Source: Terriglobia bacterium (GTDB lineage: Bacteria; Acidobacteriota; Terriglobia; Terriglobales; Acidobacteriaceae). Taken from it: a DNA stretch of 64,000 nucleotides. The position numbers and the translations under genes are program-made. Positions 7,134 through 15,587 of this stretch are shown piece by piece. The stretch spans positions 1-64,000 of the forward strand of contig JAIQFC010000008.1 of assembly GCA_020073465.1 (NCBI GenBank), in the 5' to 3' direction. The first letter of the stretch is position 1; every line of letters starts with the position of its first letter. Under the pieces are notes generated by a model that saw only the letters and a list, made by a program, of their open reading frames with translations, searched no databases and was not told the origin of the DNA.

Positions 7134-9329
7134 CTACGGCTGAAGTTGTGCGGTGCCCTTGGCAACGGCCTCATCGAGAAGCTGCTTCATCTGGCGGGAA
7201 GCCTGTCGAGCCAGCTCGCCCTGCTTGCGGCCCAGTTCGCCTTGCTGTTCGCCGAGTTTTCCCTGCTTTTCTCCCAAGGCGCCCATTTCCTCACCCAGCT
7301 TCCCTTGCTGCTCGCCGGCCTCGCCCTGCAGGCTCCCGATCTTGCTCTGCAATTCCCCAATCTCGGACTGGATGTGGCCGATTTGCTCCACGGTAGCGGT
7401 GGAATTGAGCTGCTTCAATTCGGCTTTGAGCTTGTCGAGCTCCGCCGTCATGTCCGGAACGTTCACACGAATCTGTTCCATTTTTGCGCCAAGGTCTTCC
7501 TGCTGTTTTCCCAGGGCTTCCTGCTGCTTGCCAAGTTCTTCCTGCTTTTTGCCGAGTTCCTCTTGCGGGGCCCAGAACTTTCTGGCGCGATCGATCGTGG
7601 CCTGGTCGCGAATGATGTAGGACTTTCCGTCGCGCCGGAACCAGATGAAGTCACCCTGGATTGTTTTCCTGAGTTTCTCGACCCTCTCGGCATCTTCTGA
7701 CATGCCGGACATGGTGAAGGAATCGGTCTTGCCGGAGACGATTACGAAGCGCAGGTCGTCGTCGTAGCCGTAGGAATAAGAGAAGCCGTGGCCGGAGGAC
7801 GATCCTGAGGTCCCCAACTGGCCACTCCACCTGGCGGAAGGCAACGGCGGGGCCGGCGCCATCGCACTGGCCGGTGCTATATGTGCGGCAGCCGCGGGAG
7901 CAACACCCGCCACGGGCGCGGCGCCGGGCGGCGGCATTGCGGAGACTTTGCCGCTGATCGTTCCGGGGACAGCGGCCGGTGCGGCAGTTGGCTCAAGTTG
8001 AGAAGCCGGTTCGGGCGGAGGAGTCGCGTCTGACGTCGGAGCCAGGGTAGGCGCCGGGGTGGCATTTGGCGGAACCTCTTGCGCATGCGCAGGATCCGGG
8101 GCCGGCGGTGTCTGGTTTTGCGCGATCTCCAGGCCGCGCGGGCCCGCGGCGTACTTGGCTGGGTGCGCGGAAGCAGCGAGATAAACAGCCGGGACTGCAA
8201 GTGCGAGGACGACAACGGCAATCGATTTCTTGAGACGCATGGCAACCGATCCTTTCCAAGCAAGAATTCTTTCTACTCTTTGTTCGGCCTGACCTACCTT
8301 GGCCATCGAAACGCCCTGCCACCACACCCGTCCCGGGGCAGCGCGCAACGCTTCGAAGAATCCGAGCAGAGTCCGGGCGTAGTCCGTGCGGTCGACACCA
8401 CCGGACAAGGCCGCTTCATCGCTGGCTTGTTCTGCCAGGTCAGACAGATGCCGGTCGAGCCAACAGGCAAGCGGGCTGAACCAGAAAATCGCACGATGCA
8501 GAAGCGACAAGAGCTGCGTGAGCGCGTCGCGCCGCGCGACGTGCGACATCTCATGCGTGACCACGGCGTCGAGCGCAACATCGTCCCATTCACGCCATCC
8601 GGCGGGCAGCAGGATCGTGGAGCGCAGCGCACCGATCGTGACTGGTACCGAAATCAATTCGGATTCGGCAGCCTGCGGGATGAAGGCCAACCCCGAGGCG
8701 CACGCACGCGCGGCAAGCCTACGGGTCAAGCGCGGTTCGTCAATCACCCTTGATGCTTGCATCAGCCTGCGACCGAATGCGAGTCCCACGAAGAGGCGTG
8801 CAAGAAGAAGGAAAGCGACGGTGAGATAAATCCCCGCCGCGACTGTACTCCATCGAATCGAGTGCCACAGAAACGATGCGGAAGCCGCCGGGTGGCCCAC
8901 CGGAGACGGGGACGATAGCTGGCTGCTGACTTCGGCGCGCGATGCCACCTCTACGGTTTCGGTTCGTGCGCTGAGAGCCTCGCCAGCCACAGGACCGAAC
9001 AGAGCGGCGGCAGGAGGCTGCGAGACTCGGACATCCTTGGGTACGAACTGCTCCACTCCATAATACTTCGCCCCATACTGTTCCGCCCCATACTGAAGAA
9101 ACGCCGGCACGGGAACCGGCAGCGGCGGCAACAGCCATCCCAGCACTGGCAAAGCGAGGGCGGCGTAGAGCACAGCAGTCCAGGTGAAGAGGCGCACGGA
9201 AGTGGCTTTTACGCGAAACACCGCCAGGCCGAGCGCCGTGGCGCCAGCCAGGGCGAGGGCGCGCGCAGCTGGATTCACAAGCTGCACGAGAAAGCTTGAA
9301 GACGCTTCGATGGCGGCGTTGGGCGTCAT
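7134..9329 (-). CDS. M56-family (BlaR1-type) membrane metalloprotease with heptad-repeat C-terminus
   Basis: 731 residues. The N-terminal membrane segments (residues ~20-70 and 155-180) lead to the zinc-protease motif HEMSHVARRD near residue 258, diagnostic of M56/BlaR1 proteins. Another membrane helix near 365-385 is followed by a long Pro/Ala-rich linker, a beta-rich stretch and two arrays of 7-residue units (EELGKQQ-type near 585-616 and KLGEQQG-type near 673-713). In BlaR1/MecR1 systems the extracellular part senses a signal and the cytoplasmic protease inactivates the partner repressor, here the overlapping BlaI-type gene. The sensor carries no penicillin-binding motifs, so the ligand is unknown. 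A short duplicated QYGAEQYGAKYYG stretch occurs near residue 80. Confidence 0.85.
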   Translation of the reverse strand: MTPNAAIEASSSFLVQLVNPAARALALAGATALGLAVFRVKATSVRLFTWTAVLYAALALPVLGWLLPPLPVPVPAFLQYGAEQYGAKYYGVEQFVPKDVRVSQPPAAALFGPVAGEALSARTETVEVASRAEVSSQLSSPSPVGHPAASASFLWHSIRWSTVAAGIYLTVAFLLLARLFVGLAFGRRLMQASRVIDEPRLTRRLAARACASGLAFIPQAAESELISVPVTIGALRSTILLPAGWREWDDVALDAVVTHEMSHVARRDALTQLLSLLHRAIFWFSPLACWLDRHLSDLAEQASDEAALSGGVDRTDYARTLLGFFEALRAAPGRVWWQGVSMAKVGQAEQRVERILAWKGSVAMRLKKSIAVVVLALAVPAVYLAASAHPAKYAAGPRGLEIAQNQTPPAPDPAHAQEVPPNATPAPTLAPTSDATPPPEPASQLEPTAAPAAVPGTISGKVSAMPPPGAAPVAGVAPAAAAHIAPASAMAPAPPLPSARWSGQLGTSGSSSGHGFSYSYGYDDDLRFVIVSGKTDSFTMSGMSEDAERVEKLRKTIQGDFIWFRRDGKSYIIRDQATIDRARKFWAPQEELGKKQEELGKQQEALGKQQEDLGAKMEQIRVNVPDMTAELDKLKAELKQLNSTATVEQIGHIQSEIGELQSKIGSLQGEAGEQQGKLGEEMGALGEKQGKLGEQQGELGRKQGELARQASRQMKQLLDEAVAKGTAQLQP

Positions 9330-9724
9330 GGCTTTCCTCCCTTTTTGTCAGCGATCTTGCGGGCCAGGCGCTCCAGTTGTTTTCGGTCGAGCACTGCGTT
9401 GTCCACCATACCGAGGAGGAGCTGCTCGGCCGATCCGCCACAGAAGCGGTCGATGATCGCCTTCACGGCCCGGACCGCCACGTTCTGGCGCGCGTCCGAG
9501 GCTTTGTAAATGAACGTCCGGCCCTGAACCTCGTGGGTGAGATAGCCTTTTTCTTCCAGACGTCGCAGCACGGTGCGGATGGTCGAGTCTTTCATCGGAC
9601 GCGACGAGGCCAGCGCTTCTCTGCAAGCTTCGGAAGAAGATGGGCCGTGCGTCCAGATGTAGTCCATGACAAGCTGCTCGACCTCCCCCAGGTTCCTTAG
9701 ACGCGCCAGCTTTGTGTTAGTCAT
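9326..9724 (-). CDS. BlaI/MecI/CopY-family transcriptional repressor
   Basis: 132 residues. The start is the ATG at 9724 (MTNTKLARLRNLGEVEQLVMDYIW), because the longer frame would run through the promoter. The winged-helix domain shows EVEQLVMDYIWTHGPSSSEACREAL and MKDSTIRTVLRRLEEKGYLTHEVQGRTFIY, the typical BlaI DNA-recognition and wing segments, with a C-terminal dimerisation helix. Its stop overlaps the M56 start (ATGA), so sensor and repressor are co-translated. A perfect inverted repeat lies just upstream (9731-9745), which predicts autorepression. The regulon beyond this pair is unknown. Confidence 0.9.
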   Translation of the reverse strand: MTNTKLARLRNLGEVEQLVMDYIWTHGPSSSEACREALASSRPMKDSTIRTVLRRLEEKGYLTHEVQGRTFIYKASDARQNVAVRAVKAIIDRFCGGSAEQLLLGMVDNAVLDRKQLERLARKIADKKGGKP

Positions 9725-9730
9725 TGTAGC

Positions 9731-9745
9731 GTTACAACGTGTAAC
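9731..9745 (-). promoter_or_regulatory. Palindromic BlaI-type operator
   Basis: GTTACA-ACG-TGTAAC is a perfect 15-bp inverted repeat containing the TACA...TGTA core of BlaI/MecI-family operators. It lies 6 bp upstream of the repressor start codon and covers the expected -10 region. Confidence 0.8.
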
Positions 9746-9766
9746 AGATAAGAGAGGAGCTGTCAA
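9738..9766 (-). promoter_or_regulatory. Promoter of the blaI-like/M56 operon
   Basis: On the minus strand a consensus TTGACA (-35, 9766-9761) is followed after 17 bp by TACACG (a weak -10, 9743-9738) inside the operator. The implied leader is very short. Confidence 0.55.
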
Positions 9767-9813
9767 GCGCGCAATTCAAGATGCCGGGGTTCCCCGCGCT
9801 TCAAGAACTGAGA

Positions 9814-9848
9814 AGGGGCAGCCTCAGCAGATAAAGGGAGCGAAAAGG
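9814..9848 (+). repeat. GGGCAGCCTC-GCAGA repeat, copy 1
   Basis: GGGGCAGCCTCAGCAGATAA... followed by GGGAGCGAAAAGG matches 13232-13264 with few changes. Both copies sit in short intergenic spaces. Confidence 0.55.
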
Positions 9849-9898
9849 AACTGGCCTATCGTGGCTCGCAGAGAAGGCTGGGAATGGGGCATGTGCCC

Positions 9899-10501
9899 CT
9901 ACTGCGACACGGGGACGGTCTGCCTTACCTCGTTCGAACGAGTGCTTTCCACACCCGTAGAACTGACAGCAGTGGTCACGTAGTAATAGGTTGAACCTAG
10001 AGTTACCGTTTGGTCTTCGTAGGACAGCGTCACCAGTGGAGCACTATTCAACTTGAGGTACGGCCCTCCGCTTCGGCTGGAGCGATAGATGTTGTATCCG
10101 ACAACGCCGGCAGTGGCGCTCGGGTGCCAGGAAAGACCGAAGGAATACGGGCCCGAGGGTGATGCCTGCCTGATTTGCGGCTGTCCCAGGGTCAATAGTA
10201 TCTGTTGAATCCCAGTTTCGACGGTGTTCTGCAACCTTGCTATTTGGGCTTGATCCTCGCTGTGCTGCCTGGCGAGCTCTTTTCTGTGATCCTCATCATC
10301 CTGCTGCGATTTGCGCGCTTCCAAGTAGGCAATTCCACCCGAGAGCATGAATCCGATTACGATCCCAGCGAGGGCGACCTTTCCAGCCCGGGTGATCTTA
10401 TGATGTTCGTCCTTGAACTCCTCGAGCAGGCCGTAAATGCCAGATAAGGCCGTCAGCGCATCCGCCAGGATCTTACACACAATGAGCAAGGCGCCGTACA
10501 T
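9899..10501 (-). CDS. Membrane-anchored protein with coiled coil and fibronectin type III-like domain
   Basis: 200 residues. Two hydrophobic segments (about 5-25 and 42-60) are followed by a charged coiled-coil-like stretch (ARKSQQDDEDHRKELARQHSEDQAQIARLQ) and a C-terminal FN3-like beta domain from ~115 (SFGLSWHPSATAGVVGYNIYRSSRSGGPYLKLN ... TYYYVTTAVSSTGVES). The W..S.....YNIYR...YY.VTAV pattern is typical of bacterial FN3 modules that bind carbohydrate or protein partners. The N-terminus (MYGALLIVCKILADALTALSGI) does not look like a cleavable signal. Function unknown; it lies downstream of the ADOP permease on the same strand, 62 bp away. Confidence 0.6.
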   Translation of the reverse strand: MYGALLIVCKILADALTALSGIYGLLEEFKDEHHKITRAGKVALAGIVIGFMLSGGIAYLEARKSQQDDEDHRKELARQHSEDQAQIARLQNTVETGIQQILLTLGQPQIRQASPSGPYSFGLSWHPSATAGVVGYNIYRSSRSGGPYLKLNSAPLVTLSYEDQTVTLGSTYYYVTTAVSSTGVESTRSNEVRQTVPVSQ

Positions 10502-10563
10502 GTTGGAGAGAGTGTACTACCTCACCAGTCGCCAATCGCCAACCCTGAGGATGGGAAACCCAT

Positions 10564-13005
10564 CTATTCCTGGCGCAAGGCGCGCATGGGATCGACTCGC
10601 GCGGCCCGTTGCGCCGGGACGTACGTTGCCAGCATTGCAACCATGAGAATGGCCAAGGGTACTAGGAAGTAGAGCCGCGGCTCGCTAACGTGGAGGTCAT
10701 AGAATATGGCGCCGAAGATCCTCGGCAGCGGCAGGGCCATTGCGAGTCCGACGGCGCCACCCAGCGCCGTCATCTTCATGCCTTCCCTCAGAACCATGCG
10801 CAGGACGTGATGGCTTCCGGCTCCCAAGGCCATACGGATCCCGATTTCGTGGGTTCGCTGGCCTACGGAATAAGCGACCAGCCCGTAAATTCCGATCGCC
10901 GCGAGGATCAGCGCGAAAACCGCGAAGCTGCCCAGCACGCGAACAAAAAAGGGATTCCCTGCCCTCTGGGAGTCGATCACAGCGGGCATGCTCATCACGC
11001 GACCCAGGGGAAGGTCGCTATCCATCTGGGCAACAGTGTTGCGCAGAGCAGAGGCGAGGCTGTCCGGACCGGCAGCGGTACGCATCATAATAGAAACGGA
11101 AGCTACAGCTCGCTGCAGGAACGGCTCGTAGACCTGAGGTTCTTCGCGAGTGGATTCGGAGTACGTTTTCACGTTCCCGACAACCCCGACAATCTCGCTC
11201 CATTCAGGGGATGCACTGCCGACATCCAGCCGGATCTGTTTTCCGAGCACATCCTGGTCGTTCAGAAAGCGATGCACAAACTCCTGATTTACCACGACCA
11301 CACGTGGGGCAGAGTCGTCATCCATCTCAGTGAATGCGCGCCCGCGAAGCAGCGGGATGCCTGCCGTCCGGAAGTAGTCCGGCGTAACCACACCATCGAG
11401 AGCGTTCAGACTCTGGCTCGTCGGTAAGTCCGGCTGACCTTTGATCCGGAAGGTCACACTGCCGGGGCCGGTTGCCGGCAAGTCGGAAGCGGCGGCCACG
11501 GTCTCGGTGCCGGGAAGCTGTTGCAGACGGGAAATCAGGTCCCGCACGAAGAGGACTCGGTGGGAGGCATCCGGATACCGGGCGTCATTCAGGGCCACAC
11601 TGGCCGTCAAAAGATGGTCGGTCTGGAATCCTAGATACTGATGCTCAATCACAAAGAGTCCCCGGAAAAGAAGACCGGTTCCCACCAGGAGAAACAAAGC
11701 CAGCGCGATCTCGCCCGAAACCATCAGGGTCCGCAGACGGCTATGCGAGCGGCCGGGCGAGGCTGTTCGGCTTTCATCCTTCAGGTTCGTAGTGACGTCG
11801 GTTCGTGACGCGTGCAGCGACGGCACGAGGCCGCAGAGCACTGCGCACAGCAAAGAGACACCCGTCGCGAACAGCACAACGTTCCAATCCAGGCTCAGCG
11901 GTACAGCGGCGACTGCTTCGTTGAAGGTCATACTTGCCCGAACAAAACTGATGCCCCAGTAAGAAAGCAGAAGCCCCATACTGCCGCCGAGAAGAGCAGT
12001 CACCAGGCCTTCAGTTAGCAATTGCCGGACAATGCGCAGGCGACCGGCTCCGAGGGCTCTGCGAATCGCCAACTCCTTCCGGCGTCCCACGGCGCGCGCC
12101 AACATCAAGCCAGCCACATTGGCGCAGGCAATCATCAGCACAAACCCGACCGTCGTCATTATCACCGCCAAGGCACTGCGAATCCCGAAGGCGTAAACCA
12201 GGAAGTCGGGCAGCGTGCGCACCGCAGTCCCCCAGCCTTTTTCGATTTCAGGAAAGCTTTCCTCAGCGTGGTGGGCCAACGTGACCAGCTCGGCGCGGGC
12301 TTGTTCGACGCCGACACCGGGTTTCAGACGACCCAGCACGAACAAAGAGCGATTCCTGCGGGCAGCCACTGTTTGATCAGCAGCTGTCAGTACGAGTGGG
12401 GTCCACAGCTGCGGCGTGAAGCCCAGCAAACCGAAACTCGAGGGCATCACACCAATCACGGTGTAGGGTTCCCGGTTCAGGCGGACGGTACGGCCGATGA
12501 GCGATGCGTCCGAGCCGAAGCGCCGCTCCCAGAGCTCGTGGCTGAGAATGACGACGTGATCCTGCCCGGTCTGGTCTTCGCCAGCTATGAAGGTGCGTCC
12601 GAGTTGCGGTGTGACGCTCAGCACGCCGAAATAATTCGGAGACACGGCCGCGGAATGGAGGGCCTCTGACTCGCGCTGTGAAGTCAGACTGACGGTGCGA
12701 TATTCATCCGCGGCGGCGATGTCCGCGAAAACGTGGTTTGCCTCGCGCCATGCAAGATAGTTGGGCACGGAGATAGGGCTCGCGTCCGCTTGGAAGCCCT
12801 GTGCCGGGTCGACTGAACTGACCACCGCGACACGCTCGGGTTTGCGACCCGGCGGTCGCCGCAACAGGAAAGCGCTCACCAGACTAAACATCGTGGCGTT
12901 TACGGCGATGCCCAGGGCCAATGTGAGAACAGCGATCGCGGTGAAGCCCGGGTTCTTGCGCAATTGCCGCAGCGCATATCGCAGATCCTGAAACATCGTT
13001 TTCAT
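10564..13005 (-). CDS. ADOP-family ABC transporter permease (MacB-like, duplicated FtsX domains)
   Basis: 813 residues. The N-terminus LRYALRQLRKNPGFTAIAVLTLALGIAVNATMFSLV is the hallmark of acidobacterial duplicated orphan permeases. A MacB periplasmic core domain (about 50-245) is followed by FtsX segments near 285-375, a second periplasmic domain, and a second FtsX block at the C-terminus (YSVGQRTHEIGIRMALGAGSHHVLRMVLREG). No ATPase or membrane-fusion gene is adjacent, hence 'orphan'. MacB-type proteins are mechanotransmitters rather than channels; the partner ATPase and cargo are unknown. Length is typical of the family (~800). Confidence 0.92.
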   Translation of the reverse strand: MKTMFQDLRYALRQLRKNPGFTAIAVLTLALGIAVNATMFSLVSAFLLRRPPGRKPERVAVVSSVDPAQGFQADASPISVPNYLAWREANHVFADIAAADEYRTVSLTSQRESEALHSAAVSPNYFGVLSVTPQLGRTFIAGEDQTGQDHVVILSHELWERRFGSDASLIGRTVRLNREPYTVIGVMPSSFGLLGFTPQLWTPLVLTAADQTVAARRNRSLFVLGRLKPGVGVEQARAELVTLAHHAEESFPEIEKGWGTAVRTLPDFLVYAFGIRSALAVIMTTVGFVLMIACANVAGLMLARAVGRRKELAIRRALGAGRLRIVRQLLTEGLVTALLGGSMGLLLSYWGISFVRASMTFNEAVAAVPLSLDWNVVLFATGVSLLCAVLCGLVPSLHASRTDVTTNLKDESRTASPGRSHSRLRTLMVSGEIALALFLLVGTGLLFRGLFVIEHQYLGFQTDHLLTASVALNDARYPDASHRVLFVRDLISRLQQLPGTETVAAASDLPATGPGSVTFRIKGQPDLPTSQSLNALDGVVTPDYFRTAGIPLLRGRAFTEMDDDSAPRVVVVNQEFVHRFLNDQDVLGKQIRLDVGSASPEWSEIVGVVGNVKTYSESTREEPQVYEPFLQRAVASVSIMMRTAAGPDSLASALRNTVAQMDSDLPLGRVMSMPAVIDSQRAGNPFFVRVLGSFAVFALILAAIGIYGLVAYSVGQRTHEIGIRMALGAGSHHVLRMVLREGMKMTALGGAVGLAMALPLPRIFGAIFYDLHVSEPRLYFLVPLAILMVAMLATYVPAQRAARVDPMRALRQE

Positions 13006-13321
13006 AGCCTGTGACTCCTACCGCTCCCCATGTGCAGATGTTCTAAGGGACGTTGCCAATCCGCAAGACACAGCAAATATCACACCAAACTCTCTAGCAG
13101 CAGCACGTTGGCATTAAAGGAATAAACGGATCCAGGCAGCCCGCGCACGGGACGATTGCGTCCGATAGTGGACGCCGGTGCCCGAGAACGGACAGTCGCG
13201 GGTAACGAGTGTCCCCGGCGAGAGCCGCAACGGGCAGCCTCGGCAGACGAGGGAACCGAAAAAGGGTGGAGCAACCGAGACAAAACAAGAGTGAAATGTT
13301 ACGCAACTGCTTTGCCGACCC
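13006..13321. other. Intergenic region
   Basis: No coding signal found. It holds the second copy of the GGGCAGCCTC repeat (13232-13264). Confidence 0.5.
13232..13264 (+). repeat. GGGCAGCCTC-GCAGA repeat, copy 2
   Basis: GGGCAGCCTCGGCAGACGAG followed by GGAACCGAAAAAGG; see copy 1 at 9814-9848. Confidence 0.55.
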
Positions 13322-14383
13322 CTACGGATTGGGCGGGGCGTGGTTCGTACCGTTCCGCGACAACTTCTTCACGACAAATTCCTGAAAGAGATTAGCGGCG
13401 CCGGTTGCGCCAATCCCGATCAGCCCGTTTTCGAAAGTTAATCCGGCTCCATTGCGGTCTTCGGCGGGATAGTAGAGGTTTGAGATACCGCCAGCGGCGA
13501 AGTTTCCAAGGATATTCGAGTAGTTCGCCTGCCAGTGTCCATTGTCACCCTTGCAAATCACCGCATTGGCCAGCGCATACAGAATGCGTGATCGCCGGGT
13601 GCCAGTTCCCTTGTAGAAGTAACGGGGATCTTGTTTCAGCAGAGAAGGCAGGATGGCGCTGCCGAGAAACGTGCCCGAAACAACATTGGCATAGGAGGCG
13701 CCGTACCGCTTCGCGTACCCTTGCGTGCCCTGCCCGTACCCGCTGAAATCATTTTGTGCCTGCTGAAGTCCCGCAATGGCCCCGACCACTCCGAAGGTAA
13801 ACGGATCGATGCTCGTTTTCCAGGCGAGCTCGAATTTCTGCTTCGGGCTGAGGGCGACCGGGTGTGGGTCGTACGTGACATAGAAGTTCGGAATGACCCG
13901 CAGCACACGCTGCTTCTCTTCATCCTTGACCTGCGCTTCTGCCACTTCGGGGGGTGAGAGTACGACCTGCACATCAGTTTCGGTGCTGGCAACTGGCAAT
14001 GCGATCGGCGGGACAACATGGACCTCTCCCGAACGCAGGATTCCATTGGATGATTGCGTAGCGAAGCCCGCTGCCGTAATGGTGAGCTGGAAGGGCCCGG
14101 GGGCGACGTTGGCAAAAGAGAATTGCCCGTCATCACCGGACAGCGCATCTCGCTCTGGGGATTGATCCTCGCGTGTAAGGCTCACCCGAGCTCCGGCGAC
14201 GACGGCCCCACTCCCATCCACCACTGTGCCGCTGATACTTCCTGCCTGACGCTGATCGGGGCTTTGCTCGCCGGGGGGACCGGGAATGGGTTCTTGCGGA
14301 GAGGTCTGCCCTGGGCAGAGCGAAGCGCAACTCAGGGCGACACACGTAAGAAATATGAGTCCAGACTTGAATTGGAGGGCCAT
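13322..14383 (-). CDS. Secreted protein with carboxypeptidase-regulatory-like domain
   Basis: 353 residues from the ATG at 14383, chosen because it begins a clear signal peptide (MALQFKSGLIFLTCVALSCA, cleavage near PGQ). Residues ~45-125 form a CarboxypepD_reg/transthyretin-like fold (GSISGTVVDGSGAVVAGARVSL ... GQFSFANVAPGPFQLTITAAGFA), the domain that precedes TonB-dependent barrels in acidobacterial proteins. Here it is followed not by a barrel but by a ~200-residue region of unknown family (FGVVGAIAGLQQAQNDFSGYGQGTQGYAKRYG), probably in the envelope. Single gene with no obvious operon. Confidence 0.7.
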   Translation of the reverse strand: MALQFKSGLIFLTCVALSCASLCPGQTSPQEPIPGPPGEQSPDQRQAGSISGTVVDGSGAVVAGARVSLTREDQSPERDALSGDDGQFSFANVAPGPFQLTITAAGFATQSSNGILRSGEVHVVPPIALPVASTETDVQVVLSPPEVAEAQVKDEEKQRVLRVIPNFYVTYDPHPVALSPKQKFELAWKTSIDPFTFGVVGAIAGLQQAQNDFSGYGQGTQGYAKRYGASYANVVSGTFLGSAILPSLLKQDPRYFYKGTGTRRSRILYALANAVICKGDNGHWQANYSNILGNFAAGGISNLYYPAEDRNGAGLTFENGLIGIGATGAANLFQEFVVKKLSRNGTNHAPPNP

Positions 14384-14534
14384 GCGTAAGTCTCCGTCTC
14401 CTCTCCTGTACTTCCTGTGAAAATCCCCCAAAGTCTTTGCATCGATTCTGCTTGGGGAGGATGGCCTACGCTCATCCCGGAAGGAGTTGGCCTTCCGTTG
14501 CTTCGCTTTGGCTTTCCGGACTACCTCGAACGAG

Positions 14535-14570
14535 GCTGCCGCATCCTTGCGCCTTTTGCAAGGATGGGTA
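14535..14570 (+). repeat. GGGTGCCCCA-type REP unit, diverged
   Basis: CTGCCGCATCCTTGCGCC, then TTTTGCAAGGATGGGTA. It keeps the CATCCTTxCGCxTTTTGC...AAGG core of the family, with the outer stem eroded. Confidence 0.6.
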
Positions 14571-14739
14571 CATCGAGTATTAATCGAAAGTAAGATGATG
14601 GACGCGGCGAACGCGTTGCCGGGGCCGGGTACCCTTTCAAGACGCGAAGGGACAGGGACGGAGTACCCTCAGAAAACACTTGGGGTAAGGCAAGATCTGG
14701 GCTAGTCCCTTTTGTGAAGCTGTTCAGAAAAGACAAAAG

Positions 14740-14763
14740 AGCAGCGGAGTTGCCTCCGCTGCT
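14740..14763 (-). terminator. Rho-independent terminator of the pilin gene
   Basis: A perfect 10-bp stem AGCAGCGGAG/CTCCGCTGCT with a 4-nt loop; on the minus strand it is followed by CTTTTGTCTTTTC. It lies 35 bp downstream of the pilin stop. Confidence 0.85.
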
Positions 14764-14798
14764 CCTGGCTTGTACCCTCCCCGGGTACTTCGCCAAAA

Positions 14799-15314
14799 CT
14801 AGTTGTTCATTGGGTTCAAGCCCAGGCACGCGTTGTAGCTCGCGACCAGGGTGATGGTACCCGCAGCCTGAGTGCGAACCACACCGTCATCCGCAGCGCA
14901 ATACGCCTTGGTACCGGTCGTGTTGGCCAGCGGAGTCGCGGTGGTGTAGAAGTTAAAGCCGGTCGCAGCCGCGCCGCCCGGTGTGGCAGCGAAGGCGTAT
15001 CCGCTCTTACCAGAGCCAGCCGGCGTACCGTTCGAAGCCAGGTTGTTGTCGATCAGGCAGCCGTTGGCCGGAGCCGGAACGCAAGGCGCAGCAGCTCCGC
15101 CCAACGCGCCCAGCGCCGTGTAGCCCACTGTGGGGTACGAGGCGATATATCCAACTTCTGCAGTTACGATGGAGCGTTCGGAAGCGGCCGCAGACGAGTC
15201 GTTGGCTGCCATACGGGCGCGCATCAGGTTTGGAATTGCGATCGCTGCGATGATCAGGATGATCGCAACTACGATCAGCAGCTCAATGAGTGAAAAACCC
15301 TTCTGTGTCCGCAT
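14799..15314 (-). CDS. pilA: Type IV pilin-like major pseudopilin/pilin
   Basis: 171 residues. The N-terminus MRTQKG|FSLIELLIVVAIILIIAAIAIP is a textbook class III prepilin signal: short basic leader, Gly at -1, Phe at +1, Glu at +5 and a hydrophobic alpha helix. The C-terminal body is Gly/Ala/Thr-rich with three Cys pairs' worth of cysteines (CVPAPANGC, YCAADD, ACLGL). The prepilin peptidase and assembly genes are not in the window, so it is a stand-alone pilin gene with its own candidate sigma-54 promoter and a strong terminator, consistent with high expression. A type II secretion pseudopilin is less likely given the Gly/Ala-rich globular part. Confidence 0.9.
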   Translation of the reverse strand: MRTQKGFSLIELLIVVAIILIIAAIAIPNLMRARMAANDSSAAASERSIVTAEVGYIASYPTVGYTALGALGGAAAPCVPAPANGCLIDNNLASNGTPAGSGKSGYAFAATPGGAAATGFNFYTTATPLANTTGTKAYCAADDGVVRTQAAGTITLVASYNACLGLNPMNN

Positions 15315-15365
15315 CTCGATGTTTCCTCTTTTCAGTCTTACGGTTGAATTTCTGTCAATGATGGT

Positions 15366-15381
15366 TGCACCTTACTGGCCA
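15366..15381 (-). promoter_or_regulatory. Candidate sigma-54 promoter of the pilin gene
   Basis: The minus strand reads TGGCCAGTAAGGTGCA: GG and GC dinucleotides separated by exactly 10 nt within TGGC...TGCA, fitting the -24/-12 consensus TGGCAC-N5-TTGC. It lies ~50 nt upstream of the pilin start; pilA is sigma-54-dependent in several bacteria. Confidence 0.45.
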
Positions 15382-15587
15382 ATGTCGTTAGTTACCTCAG
15401 TTCCCTATTTATTGCCGGGAGGGCTTTGTTTGCCGTCTCAAGGCAAACTTAAGTTCGTATCCCTAAGGTATATCTTAGACCCGTTTATGCCACAATCCGT
15501 CGCCAGACTGACAATTCGTGGTTTATCGCGACTGGCGGCGTTGCATTCCGGGAAGCGGTTCGGGGCAGTGTCGAAGTAGGATTGTTC

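Larger units (their letters stand above)
14384..14798. other. Intergenic region between a secreted-protein gene and the pilin
   Basis: No gene recognised. It contains a REP unit at 14535-14570 and the pilin terminator at 14740-14763. Confidence 0.6.

Noticed and set aside
10564-13005. Reading the MacB-like permease as part of a tripartite efflux pump
   Set aside because: No ATPase, membrane-fusion or TolC gene is adjacent; the N-terminal signature is that of ADOP orphan permeases.
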